Shown here piece by piece: positions 20,865 to 33,128 of a stretch of DNA of 64,000 nucleotides. The translations under genes and the position numbers were made by a program. The number at the start of each line of letters is the position of its first letter. The stretch's first letter is position 1. This stretch comes from Ciona intestinalis. Taxonomy: Eukaryota > Chordata > Ascidiacea > Phlebobranchia > Cionidae. A model generated the notes under the pieces. The model made no database searches. It saw only the letters and a list, made by a program, of their open reading frames with translations, and was not told the origin of the DNA. The stretch spans positions 3,031,561 through 3,095,560 of the forward strand of contig NC_020166.2 of assembly GCF_000224145.3 (NCBI RefSeq). The letters run 5' to 3'.

Positions 20865-21690
20865 TTGTGGATACTACGGGTGTATGTTTGCAATTCCAAT
20901 GCATTCACAATGTAAATATAGTGTCTGCATACTAAGCAAAACATCTAAAACAGAAAAAGTTTATAGCGTTACGGTATACGACTAATACGAGTATAATACC
21001 TAGTATATAAACTATATAAACTGTTTTAAATGTATTACAACACTTCTATATAAAAAAGCTGCCTTCTTGATATACAGTTTCGATAAATGAATATTTATTA
21101 TTATTCATATACTTCTACCACATCACACATGTAAGTTTATAATGCGTGTAATCGTATTTTTTGCTTTACATAACGAACTCCCCATTTCCCCGTGTTTCAA
21201 TCGTCGTCTGGTTTTAAGTCAATTCGGCAGTCGAAAATGTTCACGACCAACATTGAGCAACGTGCAGACTGCAGACCACTGAGCATAGCAACATGCATGT
21301 GGATTTCATGTGGAAGTTGGTTGTATACCTTTGTGGTAATAATATAGAATGATGTCTATAGGACAGTACCATCGAGGTTTTCTGTGATATTTTTACCGTA
21401 CATCGAAATTCAATTCATTTAAAAACATATTACAGGTAGTTGACGCGAGCACCTGCAGTAAAAAATATTGCTTGTGTGCGGTCCTTTGCACTCTGAAACA
21501 TCGACATATTGTTTTTGCTCCAAACAACACAATTTTTGTTTTTGAACTTACCGAAATACGTGTGTTACATTGCGAGAGAAATCAAGGCGCAATAAGAAAA
21601 AAGGCAAATTTTGCCGCCAGATCTCTCGCCGATCAGCTGTTTGTATAGTAACGATAGCATAACGTAAATATTTGATGTTTTAGTAGTATC
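20865..21690. promoter_or_regulatory. Head-to-head intergenic region, BAHCC1-like / GPALPP1
   Basis: The 826 bp between the start codons of two divergent genes must hold both promoters. No TATA box stands out near either gene. The left end of the large duplicated block (about 21250) falls inside, so copy 2 of GPALPP1 carries only about 440 bp of this upstream DNA. Confidence 0.5.
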
Positions 21691-22572
21691 ATGTCCGAAC
21701 AAGATGTTTTTGGACCCGCTTTACCGCCTGGATTTAGTAAAAACACACTAAGCGACGAACAAAGCAATACCGATGGACACGATCAGAAAGAATCGTGTGA
21801 ATATGGGCCTACATTACCGCCTAGTATGAGTAAAAACGTGCCAGAAACTGAATTGAGAAACGATGTTGCATCAGATCAAAACGACGCATTTGAATACGGA
21901 CCCGCATTGCCTCCAGGATTCATAAAGTCAAATCCTGTCGTAGTCGGACCTTCGCTACCACAGGCGTCCGCTAATAGTGATAGTTCTGACGACGAAATAA
22001 TTGGGCCGTTGCCGCCAAGCAAATCAGACCAGTACGACTCAAAAACGATAATAGCCCACGAGTTTGAGAACCGTTCTGTGTCTATGAAGGACAAGTTAAC
22101 TGGTGACGGTAAACCAAAGAAATTAGAACGTGAAGAATGGATGTTAGAGCTTCCACCTGTGCTCCAGGGGTTTGGGATGGGGCCAAGACAGTTTAGAGCA
22201 AAACCGGTGGAAATTGGTGACAGGTCAGGCTGGACCGAAACTCCAGGAGATAAAAATAAACCAAAGAAGAGTAAGCCATTATCCGCACAAAGTGTTAAGG
22301 AGATGTATGCTAAAGAAAGTGATGTAGAAGTTCGTAAAGCGTTGTCTTCATTTGAAGAAGAGGGGAGAAAAGAATCTTTGTACTCTATGCATAACAAAGA
22401 AAGAAAACGAAAGTTAAAAGAAGAAAAGGAGACTGGACCTACTAGAAAACCATTTGACAGAGACACAGACTTAAATGTGAGACAGTTTGATAAAGCAATG
22501 AAGAAACAAAAACTGAAATCTGATTTGTCAAGTCGTTTTTCCCATGGAGAAACTTCTGCAACATTTTTGTAG
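21691..22572 (+). CDS. GPALPP1: GPALPP motifs-containing protein 1
   Basis: A single-exon gene of 293 residues. The acidic N-terminal half repeats the signature GPALPP motif (FGPALPPGF near residue 7, then YGPTLPP, YGPALPPGF, VGPSLP and IGPLPP). The C-terminal half matches the DUF3752 region: REEWMLELPPVLQGFGMGPR, SGWTETPGD, a Lys/Arg-rich helix and FDRDTDLNVRQFDKAMKKQK. The whole protein is polar and charged, with no signal peptide or membrane segment. The vertebrate orthologue is a nuclear protein of poorly defined function linked to RNA-processing factors. The gene is divergent from the BAHCC1-like gene. A nearly identical copy starts at 26473. Confidence 0.93.
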   Translation: MSEQDVFGPALPPGFSKNTLSDEQSNTDGHDQKESCEYGPTLPPSMSKNVPETELRNDVASDQNDAFEYGPALPPGFIKSNPVVVGPSLPQASANSDSSDDEIIGPLPPSKSDQYDSKTIIAHEFENRSVSMKDKLTGDGKPKKLEREEWMLELPPVLQGFGMGPRQFRAKPVEIGDRSGWTETPGDKNKPKKSKPLSAQSVKEMYAKESDVEVRKALSSFEEEGRKESLYSMHNKERKRKLKEEKETGPTRKPFDRDTDLNVRQFDKAMKKQKLKSDLSSRFSHGETSATFL

Positions 22573-22790
22573 AAAACTTTTAAATTGGATTTTATTTTGC
22601 CTCTATGTGAATCTATGATAGTAATAGTATTTGCCAGTTTTGCGACTTTTTTGATGTTTCAAAATTCAACTTTTAAATAGCACCATCTTAAATGCATTTA
22701 GAATTACCCACTTTACAATCATGATTTACTTTATTTGTAGCATACCATGACATGTACTCTAAAACTGCTTGTCTAAAATAGTTTATATTA

Positions 22791-24474
22791 ATGGCTATAC
22801 ATAAAAATGAAGCACTTGGCCACTTGTTCAATATACATGACACCTCATCCCAAAGATGCTTATCACATGAGCAGCTACATGACATGTACTGCACTGTACG
22901 AATAGGTGGCATTAGCCATGCACAGGTTAGCTATTTACATTTTCATAGTTCATTTATGTATTTAGTGACGCAAACAGGGGGTTTCATAGGGTGCGACCCA
23001 CCCTTTTTTATTTTAAAGTGGTACCCCCCTGTCTTTTTAATTTAAAGCCCCTTTTTTTTCAGGCTGCGACACTGTATGTATCAGTAGTACAGTGTGTTTT
23101 AATGAATGAATGTAACTTATTTACCCTGGCATGGCGGGCAAAGACAGGCTTTTTAACACAGGTGTTTTGTTTCATACACCTCTTGCCCTAACATTGGTGC
23201 ATAGTATTTGACTGTATGGTTTAGTTTTTTCTGTCCAGTGCACTGAGCGTAGGTCCCAAAATTTAGGCGAGAGTTGGCCACGTCATGTGACCTAAGATTA
23301 AGACCAAAGTTGGTCCATTACCCAAAGGTATTTGTCTAGAATCATTTCTATCATGAGATTCATAAGCATAAATTTTATATTTGAAGTATGGGTGTCAGAT
23401 TCAATTTGGCCTGCGTGGATTTCTGTTTGTATGCAAGTTATTAAGGTGCTTTGTTTTTTAGGTAAAAGCTTCAATGAAACAGATCTGTGGTTCAGATGAA
23501 TATGTTGTATTTTCAGATATGAGAAAAGTTATAAAGGTAGGACTAAGACTAAATAAATAGTATGTTCATATTTGCCTACATTACTATAATGAAATGCAGA
23601 GTTTTGTATGGGCTATCTAGTGCTGTGGCACAGTAGTACCAGCCTCTAACCTAAAGGCAATGGGTTCAAGGCACGCCGCTGCTCCACTATTGTAGGGGTA
23701 TGTGGTCTTGGGCTTTGGCATGACAATTAACACAATTGCTCCAACTTAGCTGTCACTAAAGGGTTGTTTAAATTATCATTCATGGAAAAGAACAATCACC
23801 CACAAAGTTATGGGTAACTTGTTGCTGGCATGTTATAACATTGTTCCATTCATGCTATAAAAGGAAAGTTACATTTATATCAAGCACTGTATAGCTTGCC
23901 CTCAATGTCAAGTTTCTGAGTTAGTATTATTTATGCTTCAGACAGCTTGCTTGGTAAGATAAACTCAGCCATATGCTTTGTGGTTGATTGTTTTTTTATG
24001 ACTGCAAATTTGGATAACCAAAAGGCAATCACTTGGTTAGAGCAATTATTTTTAATGTCTTGCTAAGGACACGCCCACTGTTATTGGTAGCAGCAACATG
24101 CTTCTAAGTTCTAACCTAGTAAGACGGGGATGAATAATGGAATTGGGTGGGAGAAGATGGGACACCTTTTCAATCTATTTTCTCATCCCATTTGGTAGTA
24201 AACAAACACCATTCTAAAAATTATAAAACCGTATCCTCACGACTACCACGAACGATTGTTAATTGTTAAAAACAGGATTAGGATGTTTGGATAAAATGTA
24301 CTAAAGGTGTACCATCTTACCCCACAGTAATATTATATATATATATATATTAATTTTTTTTAGGTTGACGTTGAGAAGTATGTTTTTTACATCGAAAATG
24401 TTTTTTTAGGAAATGGACAGAAGATATTATTTGGTTCAAAATTTTCAGTGGGAATTTTCCATGTTGGATCATGA
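22791..24474 (+). CDS. Small EF-hand-pair-like protein, 106 aa
   Basis: Three exons with matching phase 0 junctions: 22791-22925, 23462-23536 and 24364-24474 (TGA). An in-frame TAG precedes the ATG, which fixes the start. The spacing of hydrophobic residues (LFNIHDTSSQRCLSHEQLHD, then AQVKASMKQICGSDEYVVFS) follows a paired EF-hand domain of the calmodulin type. Most calcium-ligand positions are replaced, so it would be a non-binding or weak EF pair. I do not recognise the specific gene. The exon 2 and 3 sequences are conserved in the duplicate block, with an Arg-to-Lys change. A role as a small ciliary or adaptor EF protein is possible but not shown. Confidence 0.5.
22965..23080. mobile_element. 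Decayed hAT-like MITE, copy 1
   Basis: Starts TAGTGACGCAAACAGGGGG and ends CAGGCTGCGACACTG, resembling the ends of the element at 60094 but diverged. The same insert is at 27615-27730 in the duplicated block. It lies in intron 1 of the EF-hand-like gene. Confidence 0.45.
23614..23850 (+). mobile_element. SINE
   Basis: Head, body and tail are all present but diverged. The same insertion is at 28270-28505 in the duplicated block. Confidence 0.75.
24146..24338 (-). mobile_element. TA-flanked MITE
   Basis: Full-length, in the last intron of the EF-hand-like gene. The same copy is at 28805-28995 in the duplicated block. Confidence 0.8.
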
Positions 24475-24571
24475 GCATGTTGGTTGCATTCCTGTTTCAA
24501 GTGCAAGGTGCTTATAATTGCTGTTTATAACATTGGTTTTTGATACCGACTTTGTTATCTATATACAGTTG

Positions 24572-24863
24572 AATGAATGTAACTTACTTATCTTGTGGAA
24601 AAAGACAGTTGTTATAACTTATAAGTTATAACATAGGTGTTCATGCACCTCGTGCCAGCTTAGTACCACTACCATGTATATATATATTTTTATGTATGGC
24701 TGATAATTTGCACAACCCATTAGTGACTACTGGGTTGGAGGAATTGACGTTAAGTGTCTTGCCAACATACACTAACAATTATTGTAGCAACAATGAGTCT
24801 TGTTTGAACCCATTACCTCTGGGTTAGAGGCAGGTGTGCTAACCAACTGTGCTACGGCGCCGT
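24572..24863 (-). mobile_element. SINE, full length
   Basis: Complete inverse copy ending CTAACCAACTGTGCTACGGC; the duplicate is at 29232-29537. A second, head-only copy lies at 24961-25098. Confidence 0.85.
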
Positions 24864-25767
24864 AGTTACTTCCAGTTACATTCTGCATCATGCTATACTA
24901 TTACTATATCATGTGTTTCTCTTTATTTCCACTATACGAATATCGTATTCATATCAAAGACAACCCGTGAGTGACCACTGGGCTGGAGAAATTGCCGTAA
25001 AGTGTCTTAGTACACACACGTTCACAATGGTAGCAGCGACAAGCCTTGAACTCGTAACTCCTTAACAAGAGGAAGGCTCGCTAGCCACAACGGCGATCTC
25101 TATAACATAAACTGCAGTCTTATAAATCACCCCACCCACACGGTAAGGATTCCTGTCATACCGCTCGTGGGTGGAGTTTCGATTCCGTTAGATTTATTAA
25201 TAGAAAATGCGCTGCGTTGTGTTTGTATTGATAATGATATGAAGTTTTCATAGGAAGTAAAATGAAGTACCAACTATACAACACGAAGCTTCTCGTACAT
25301 TTAACTGTTTACATAGCAAAATGCCACAAATGTTTCGCGACGGTATATAAACTAAGGGTGATGCTATTTCTTACGTCATTTTAACAGCATACAAACTTAT
25401 TAAGTCTAAGCGTAGTCTTCGGATAAACGTATCGTATAATTATAAAAATACACTTTACCACAAAGTTGCATAAATGGTATATAACTCGTTTATGAAATAC
25501 GACACCCGTGTTAAAACGGCTGGCGTTGCCCCGCCACGTGAGGATAAAAGAGTGTATATATATAATTTAACAAAAAAAATATTATTATTATTGAAAAAAA
25601 GGAACTTTATTATTAGTGTTGTGCCTATTTCCTTTAAAATACCGACTGGTTTAATTTTCCGAGTTTATTACGACAAATAAAAACACGCCGTATGAATATA
25701 TTACAACACGCCTTTTTGGTATTTATATCAACTCTATGAGATGTTTTGCCGTCTTTATTCAATGTTT

Positions 25768-25817
25768 NNNNNNNNNNNNNNNNNNNNNNNNNNNNNNNNN
25801 NNNNNNNNNNNNNNNNN
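25768..25817. other. Assembly gap (50 N)
   Basis: Separates the two copies of the large duplicated block. Confidence 1.
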
Positions 25818-26472
25818 CCTACAGACACGGTAACCCTAATTAACTGTTTTGCCAATGTCATAATTTAAACGCCTCACGTTTTCGCTTTATATTCAACATC
25901 ACGCACTTAACCATATATAGCGTTAATCGCGTACCGCTATGGTATGAAAGTATTATTTTGCGCCCATTCATGCGCTAATATTTGTCGAACTTTCTCTCAT
26001 GTCTAAGGCTAATCACGGGTCGAATCGGGTGACATTGAGCAACGTGCAGACTGCAGACCACTGAGCATAGCAACATGCATGTGGATTTCATGTGGAAGTT
26101 GGTTGTATACCTTTGTGGTAATAATATAGAATGATGTCTATAGGACAGTACCATCGAGGTTTTCTGTGATATTTTTACCGTACATCGAAATTCAATTCAT
26201 TTAAAAACATATTACAGGTAGTTGACGCGAGCACCTGCAGTAAAAAATATTGCTTGTGTGCGGTCCTTTGCACTCTGAAACATCGACATATTGTTTTTGC
26301 TCCAAACAACACAATTTTTGTTTTTGAACTTACCGAAATACGTGTGTTACATTGCGAGAGAAATCAAGGCGCAATAAGAAAAAAGGCAAATTTTGCCGCC
26401 AGATCTCTCGCCGATCAGCTGTTTGTATAGTAACGATAGCATAACGTAAATATTTGATGTTTTAGTAGTATC

Positions 26473-27172
26473 ATGTCCGAACAAGATGTTTTTGGACCCG
26501 CTTTACCGCCTGGATTTAGTAAAAACACACTAAGCGACGAACAAAGCAATACCGATGAACAAGATCAGAAAGAATCGTGTGAATATGGGCCTACATTACC
26601 GCCTAGTATGAGTAAAAACGTGCCAGAAACTGAATTGAGAAACGATGTTGCATCAGATCAAAACGACGCATTTGAATACGGACCCGCATTGCCTCCAGGA
26701 TTCATAAAGTCAAATCCTGTCGTAGTCGGACCTTCGCTACCACAGGCGTCCGCTAATAGTGATAGTTCTGACGACGAAATAATTGGGCCGTTGCCGCCAA
26801 GCAAATCAGACCAGTACGACTCAAAAACGATAATAGCCCACGAGTTTGAGAACCGTTCTGTGTCTATGAAGGACAAGTTAACTGGTGACGGTAAACCAAA
26901 GAAATTAGAACGTGAAGAATGGATGTTAGAGCTTCCACCTGTGCTCCAGGGGTTTGGGATGGGGCCAAGACAGTTTAGAGCAAAACCGGTGGAAATTGGT
27001 GACAGGTCAGGCTGGACCGAAACTCCAGGAGATAAAAATAAACCAAAGAAGAGTAAGCCATTATCCGCACAAAGTGTTAAGGAGATGTATGCTAAAGAAA
27101 GTGATGTAGAAGTTCGTAAAGCGTTGTCTTCATTTGAAGAAGAGGGGAGACAAGAATCTTTGTACTCTATGC
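26473..27172 (+). CDS. GPALPP1: GPALPP1, second copy, 3' part in gap
   Basis: Nearly identical to 21691-22390. The differences include a GH-to-EQ change near residue 30 and Lys-to-Gln near residue 229. The frame is open to the N run at 27173; the remaining ~60 codons fall in that gap. The upstream 440 bp is also the same as in copy 1. It is either a recent paralogue or the other allele of the same gene placed in tandem by the assembler. Confidence 0.85.
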
Positions 27173-27584
27173 NNNNNNNNNNNNNNNNNNNNNNNNNNNN
27201 NNNNNNNNNNNNNNNNNNNNNNNNNNNNNNNNNNNNNNNNNNNNNNNNNNNNNNNNNNNNNNNNNNNNNNNNNNNNNNNNNNNNNNNNNNNNNNNNNNNN
27301 NNNNNNNNNNNNNNNNNNNNNNNNNNNNNNNNNNNNNNNNNNNNNNNNNNNNNNNNNNNNNNNNNNNNNNNNNNNNNNNNNNNNNNNNNNNNNNNNNNNN
27401 NNNNNNNNNNNNNNNNNNNNNNNNNNNNNNNNNNNNNNNNNNNNNNNNNNNNNNNNNNNNNNNNNNNNNNNNNNNNNNNNNNNNNNNNNNNNNNNNNNNN
27501 NNNNNNNNNNNNNNNNNNNNNNNNNNNNNNNNNNNNNNNNNNNNNNNNNNNNNNNNNNNNNNNNNNNNNNNNNNNNNNNNNNNN
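27173..27584. other. Assembly gap (412 N)
   Basis: Lies in copy 2 of the large block. The matching stretch of copy 1 is about 544 bp (22391-22934) and holds the end of GPALPP1 and exon 1 of the EF-hand-like gene. Confidence 1.
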
Positions 27585-28111
27585 TTACATTTTCATAGTT
27601 CATTTATGTATTTAGTGACGCAAACAGGGGGTTTCATAGGGTGCGACCCACCCTTTTTTATTTTAAAGTGGTACCCCCCTGTCTTTTTAATTTAAAGCCC
27701 CTTTTTTTTCAGGCTGCGACACTGTATGTATCAGTAGTACAGTGTGTTTTAATGAATGAATGTAACTTATTTACCCTGGCATGGCGGGCAAAGACAGGCT
27801 TTTTAACACAGGTGTTTTGTTTCATACACCTCTTGCCCTAACATTGGTGCATAGTATTTGACTGTATGGTTTAGTTTTTTCTGTCCAGTGCACTGAGCGT
27901 AGGTCCCAAAATTTAGGCGAGAGTTGGCCACGTCATGTGACCTAAGATTAAGACCAAAGTTGGTCCATTACCCAAAGGTATTTGTCTAGAATCATTTCTA
28001 TCATGAGATTCATAAGCATAAATTTTATATTTGAAGTATGGGTGTCAGATTCAATTTGGCCTGCGTGGATTTCTGTGTGTATGCAAGTTATTAAGGTGCT
28101 TTGTTTTTTAG

Positions 28112-29135
28112 GTAAAAGCTTCAATGAAACAGATCTGTGGTTCAGATGAATATGTTGTATTTTCAGATATGAAAAAAGTTATAAAGGTAGGACTAAGACT
28201 AAATAGTATATTCATTATTCATATTTGCCTACATTACTATAATGAAATGCAGAGTTTTGTATGGGCTATCCAGTGCTGTGGCACAGTGGTACCAGCCTCT
28301 AACCTAGAGGCATTGGGTTCAAGGCCTGTCGCTGCTCCATTGTGGTGGAATGTGTTTTGGGGCTTTGGCATGACAATTAACGCAATTGCTTCAACTTAGC
28401 TGTCACTAAAGGGTTGTCTAAATTTTCAATTGTCAGCCAAACAGAAGAACAATCACCCACAAAGTTATGGGTAACTCGTGGCTGGCTTGTTATAACATTG
28501 TCGTTTTCCAGTCATGCTATAAACCAAAGTTACATTTATATCAAGCCCTATATAGCTTGCCCTTAGTGTCAAGTTACTGAGTGAATATATTTATGCTTGC
28601 TTGGTGAGACAAACTCAGGCACTCAGCCATATGCTTTGTGGGTGATTGTTTTCTTTTTTATGACCGCTAAATTGGATAACCGAAAGGCAATCACTTGGTT
28701 AGAGCAATTTTTTTAATGTCTTGCTAAGGACATGCCCACTCTTATAGGTGGCAGCATCATGGTACTAAGTTCTAACCTTGTAAGACGGGGATGAATAATG
28801 GAATTGGGTGGGAGAAGATGAGACACCTTTTCAATCTATTTTCTCATCCCATTTGGTAGTAAACAAACACCATTCTAAAAATTATAAAACCGTATCCTCA
28901 CGACTACCACGAACGATTGTTAATTGTTAAAAACAGGATTAGGATGTTTGGATAAAATGTACTAAAGGTGTACCATCTTACCCCACAGTAATATTATATA
29001 TATATATATATTAATTTTTTTTAGGTTGACGTTGAGAAGTATGTTTTTTACATCGAAAATGTTTTTTTAGGAAATGGACAGAAGATATTATTTGGTTCAA
29101 AATTTTCAGTGGGAATTTTCCATGTTGGATCATGA
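28112..29135 (+). CDS. EF-hand-like protein, second copy, exons 2-3
   Basis: Exons 28112-28186 and 29025-29135 repeat exons 2 and 3 of the gene at 22791-24474 with intact splice sites and frame. Exon 1 must lie in the 412-N gap. Nothing in the visible exons looks broken, which fits an allele or a very young duplicate. Confidence 0.5.
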
Positions 29136-30598
29136 GCATGTTGGTTGCATTCCTGTTTCAAGTGCAAGGTGCTTATAATTGCTGTTTATAACATTGGTTT
29201 TTGATACCGACTTTGTTATCTATATACAGTTGAATGAATGTAACTTACTTATCTTGTGGAAAAAGACAGTTGTTATAACTTATAAGTTATAACATGGGTG
29301 TTCATGCACCTCGTGCCAGCTTAGTACCACTACCATGTATATTACTTTGTAGGTGATTACTTTTTATGTATGGCTGATAATTTGCACAACCCATTAGTGA
29401 CTACTGGGTTGGAGCAATTGCCGTTAAGTGTCTTGCCAACATACACTAACAATTATTGTAGCAACAATGAGTCTTGTTTGAACCCATTACCTCTGGGTTA
29501 GAGGCAGGTGCGCTAACCAACTGTGCTACGGCGCCGTAGTTACTTCCAGTTACATTCAGTTACATTCAGTTACATTCTGTATCATGCTATACTGTATCAC
29601 GTGTTACCTCTTATTTCCACTATACGAATATCGTATTCATATCAAAGACAACCCGTGAGTGACCACTGGGTTGGAGCAATTGCCGTAAAGTGTCTTAGTA
29701 CACACACGCTCACAATGGTAGCAGCGACAAGCCTTGAACTCGTAACTCCTTAACAAGAGGAAGGCTCGCTAGCCACAACGTCGATCTCTATAACATAAAC
29801 TGCAGACTCATAAATCATAGCCACCCCACCCACACAGTAAGGATTCCTGTCATACCGCTCGTGGGTGGAGTTTCGATTCCGTTAGATTTATTAATAGAAA
29901 ATGCGCTGCGTTGTGTTTGTATTGATAATGATATAAAGTTTTTATAGGAAGTAAAACGAAGTACTAACTATACTACACGAAGCTTCTCGTACATTTAACT
30001 GTTTACATAGCAAAATGCCACAAATGTTTCGCGACGGTATATAAACTAAGGGTGATGCTATTTCTTACGTCATTTTATGACGTCATTTATTACGTCTCTA
30101 TACTACCCATTGGCCATTATACCCTTACACTATATACATTTATGTTAGTTACGGTTGCAGCAAATGAAAAGTCTGAACAGAGTGTTAAATTTGTTTTTTT
30201 AATTTTACCTATTACTTTACGCGCGGTAACAGCATACAAACTTATCAAGTCTAAGCGTAGTCTTCGGATAAACGTATCGTATAATTATAAAAATACACTT
30301 TACCACAAAGTTGCATAAATGGTATATAACTCGTTTATGAAATACGACACCCGTGTTAAAACGGCTGGCGTTGCCCCGCCACGTGAGGATAAATGGGTGT
30401 ATATATATAATTTAACAAAAAAATTATTATTATTATTAAAAAAAGGAAATTTATTATTAGTGTTCTGCCTATTTCCTTTAAAATACCGACTGATTTAATT
30501 TTCCGAGTTTATTACGACAAATAAAAACACGCCGTATGAATGTAGTACAACACGCCTTTTTGGTATTTATATCAACTCTATGAGATGTTTTGCCGTCT

Positions 30599-30979
30599 TT
30601 ATTCAATGTTTGGTAAAAGTAGAGCCGTCAACACGCGAATACCTGTAAAAAAATAATATTTTTTAAATTATTTTATTTTATAAGTAAATATACACATTTG
30701 TCCGTAAGGCGATTATTTATCTTCAGTAAAAATATTTTAAAAAAAATGTGAATTTGTTTGTTACCTGTATTTTGAAACCGGACTTAAGATTTTTAACAGA
30801 AACTTTTACTCGCATTGCTTATCGAAAAATTTGAGCTAAATTAACCGCACTCGCGAGTGACGCAATGGTAAACTTCATTTAATGGGAATAAAAATCAATT
30901 TAAATTTAAACTTATACACCATGCAACAGTCCACACTTACCTTTAATATAATCGCCTTCAAAAAATCGTCGCTGGAAAG
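30599..30979 (-). CDS. C-terminal exons of an unrecognised minus-strand gene
   Basis: Exon 30979-30941 (good acceptor, GTAAGT donor) joins in phase to 30642-30599. Together they read FQRRFFEGDYIKGIRVLTAL followed by LLPNIE and TAA. The stop codon lies inside an AATAAA poly(A) signal (minus strand, 30603-30598), which supports a true 3' end. The exon before it would have to end in phase 1; I could not find it with confidence between 31000 and 31700. In copy 1 of the large duplication the matching place is lost in the gap at 25768. No family is recognised from 26 residues. Confidence 0.4.
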
Positions 30980-33093
30980 CTGTAACAACCAAAATATGCC
31001 ACTATTACATTCTAATCCCTTATCCCCGAGTCAATAGCTCAGTTCAAACTAACTGACTCTTCCCGGAATTTCGTTGAATACCTGTAGTCCAACATAACCG
31101 CAGTTTTGTTGCATCACGTATCCGCCCTTTATGGGCAACTAATGCAGCAAAAGCTGCGGAGATGCTGACACCCAGCGTGTACCGGTATATAGCTCTCCGC
31201 AATGCAATATAAACCATCTATATAGCCATGCCTTTAAAATTGGCAGACACCCAGCGTAGTTCATAGCAATGACACTTGAATGCGTGCACCAGCATTGAAG
31301 CGGGAAATTACGCCTTCAAAAGTCGACAGACATAAAATCCCAGCATTTGGATATAAGCTGTTATATCCTTGGTGTAAGGAACCAATGCTTTAAACTGTAG
31401 GCGTCGCAGCCTGTTATATTTGCATTCAGCGGATGCAAAGGTGCCCACGCGTTTATCTTCTATTGTTTCGTATTCAAACGTCACAATAGAAGGAATAGAC
31501 ACTGCTGTTATGCGGATAAAACGCCGTCGCTTGAATAATACAACAAACCAATCAAAACTAAATAATTCCGCCGTTACAATTAAATTAAATCCGTCAAAAT
31601 TTCAATTCATTATTTATCGTGTATATTGTATTCGTTGTAGATGCTAAAACATTGTTTAACAATCACACAGGCACAGCGACAAGCGGATTTAAATCGGCGT
31701 CGATTAACAATAATTTGATCGACAGGTAATTTATAAAAGCCTGTCAACAGACTTTGAAATGCTGTCCGTCTCATGGATAGCTGACACATTGTTTATACTT
31801 AGATTAAAAGAATGCTATTGTGAATAAATCATCAAAGTCGCATTGTCTCTGCCTGTATTGAGATTTTCAAAGTATTATCTCCGTATTTCTTAGTAATCAA
31901 TAAAAACAATCCGTATTTCTCGGAAATCAATAAAAACAATTCGAAAATCATTCGTCGTCGACACTTTATTATTTATTATCTACAATATGCAAAGCGCATT
32001 AAGCTTTAAAATTTAAACCATTTGTTATTGGGAATTAAATCGTATTTAAATTAAAGAATAGTGCGACAACCCTCGCAATGAGGCACTATATTGGTCTTTA
32101 TTGTATGTAGGTGACAATATATTTTGTTTTAAAGGCCCTTTTCACTCACAGCAATAGCTTTTTTTACCGTGGAAATAAGATAATGAAGAACTCCCCTTCC
32201 TAATGCGCGTGCTTGTATATAGGTAAAAATTACATGTGGTAGCTTAAATAAGGTACGGGGTGTATGAAACAGAACATACGTGTTAATGACTGTTTTTGCC
32301 CCACCACTCGAGGATTAATAAAACACATTCATTCATTTTGCATAGGAGCAAAAAAATCTACAGATTTTGTGTCACAAAATGTTAAATTCTCTCTGTCCTT
32401 AATTTTACCATTATAACTCGGCTCTGAAAAAAAAACGCCTGAAAAATACGAATACTAAAATCAAAGCTAAGTAGTACGATGAACGCATGGCACAAAAATC
32501 GGTATTACACAATATTTCATATACACATAATGGCATGGACGGACTAAATATATTTATTTTACACGCAAATGAGAACGGAGAACCAAGCTTATAAGTGATA
32601 TTTTAGTGGCTCATCTGGTATTAACAATTAGTGTATTTCCAACGCTTTGTCTGCAATACGGCAAGACCTAGTTTATGTTTCTAATTTCCGACCGATAGAA
32701 AAACGTATGGAAATTAATGACGTCATAGTCAACGCGCACGTTGTCTGGCGACCAAAAATTGACAATGATTATTTAAAAATCCACGCATGTAACTTTTAGG
32801 TTAAATTTCTGTAACTTAGATTAAACGGTTAGTAAATGGCCTGACCCTAAAGTAAACGTGAACACCGCGAAGGTTAAATATGCATTGCAGCGTAACGATG
32901 CTAGACCACACTTTATTAACGCCCAGTTCCTGGCCCTATACCAGCGCAGTATATCTATTCCATTCTACACGGCTGAGATCCTACACTACAGCATGGCAGG
33001 CTATAGGACTCTAAGGAAAACGCTGTTTATAACGAATACACTGCTTAGCAAGCATAAACCCCATGCTATACTGGATGAGGAAACTTTCTTTAT

Positions 33094-33128
<35 letters not shown>

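Larger units (their letters stand above)
21250..25767. repeat. Large duplicated block, copy 1
   Basis: Sequence from 21250 to the 50-N gap at 25768 recurs at 26032-30610 with an offset of 4,782 bp at the left end. It contains GPALPP1, the EF-hand-like gene, one MITE and several SINEs. Differences are scattered substitutions and small indels, plus an insertion of about 150 bp present only in copy 2. Confidence 0.95.
26032..30610. repeat. Large duplicated block, copy 2
   Basis: Second copy of 21250-25767. It is interrupted by the 412-N gap at 27173-27584 and has an extra ~150 bp at about 30077-30227. Unlike copy 1 it runs on past the shared end into a minus-strand exon at 30599. The 214 bp between the 50-N gap and this copy (25818-26031) do not match the DNA upstream of copy 1. 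Confidence 0.95.

Noticed and set aside
21876-22466. 196-codon minus-strand frame opposite GPALPP1
   Set aside because: Shadow of the plus-strand gene; no splice or promoter support.
31308-31502. 64-codon minus frame as exon of the gene ending at 30599
   Set aside because: It has no donor giving phase 1, and its stop comes before any splice site, so it cannot be joined.
33096-33126. T30 run as the poly(A) tail of a minus-strand retrocopy
   Set aside because: On the minus strand the A run precedes, not follows, the AATAAA-like motif, and no gene-like sequence lies at the expected side.
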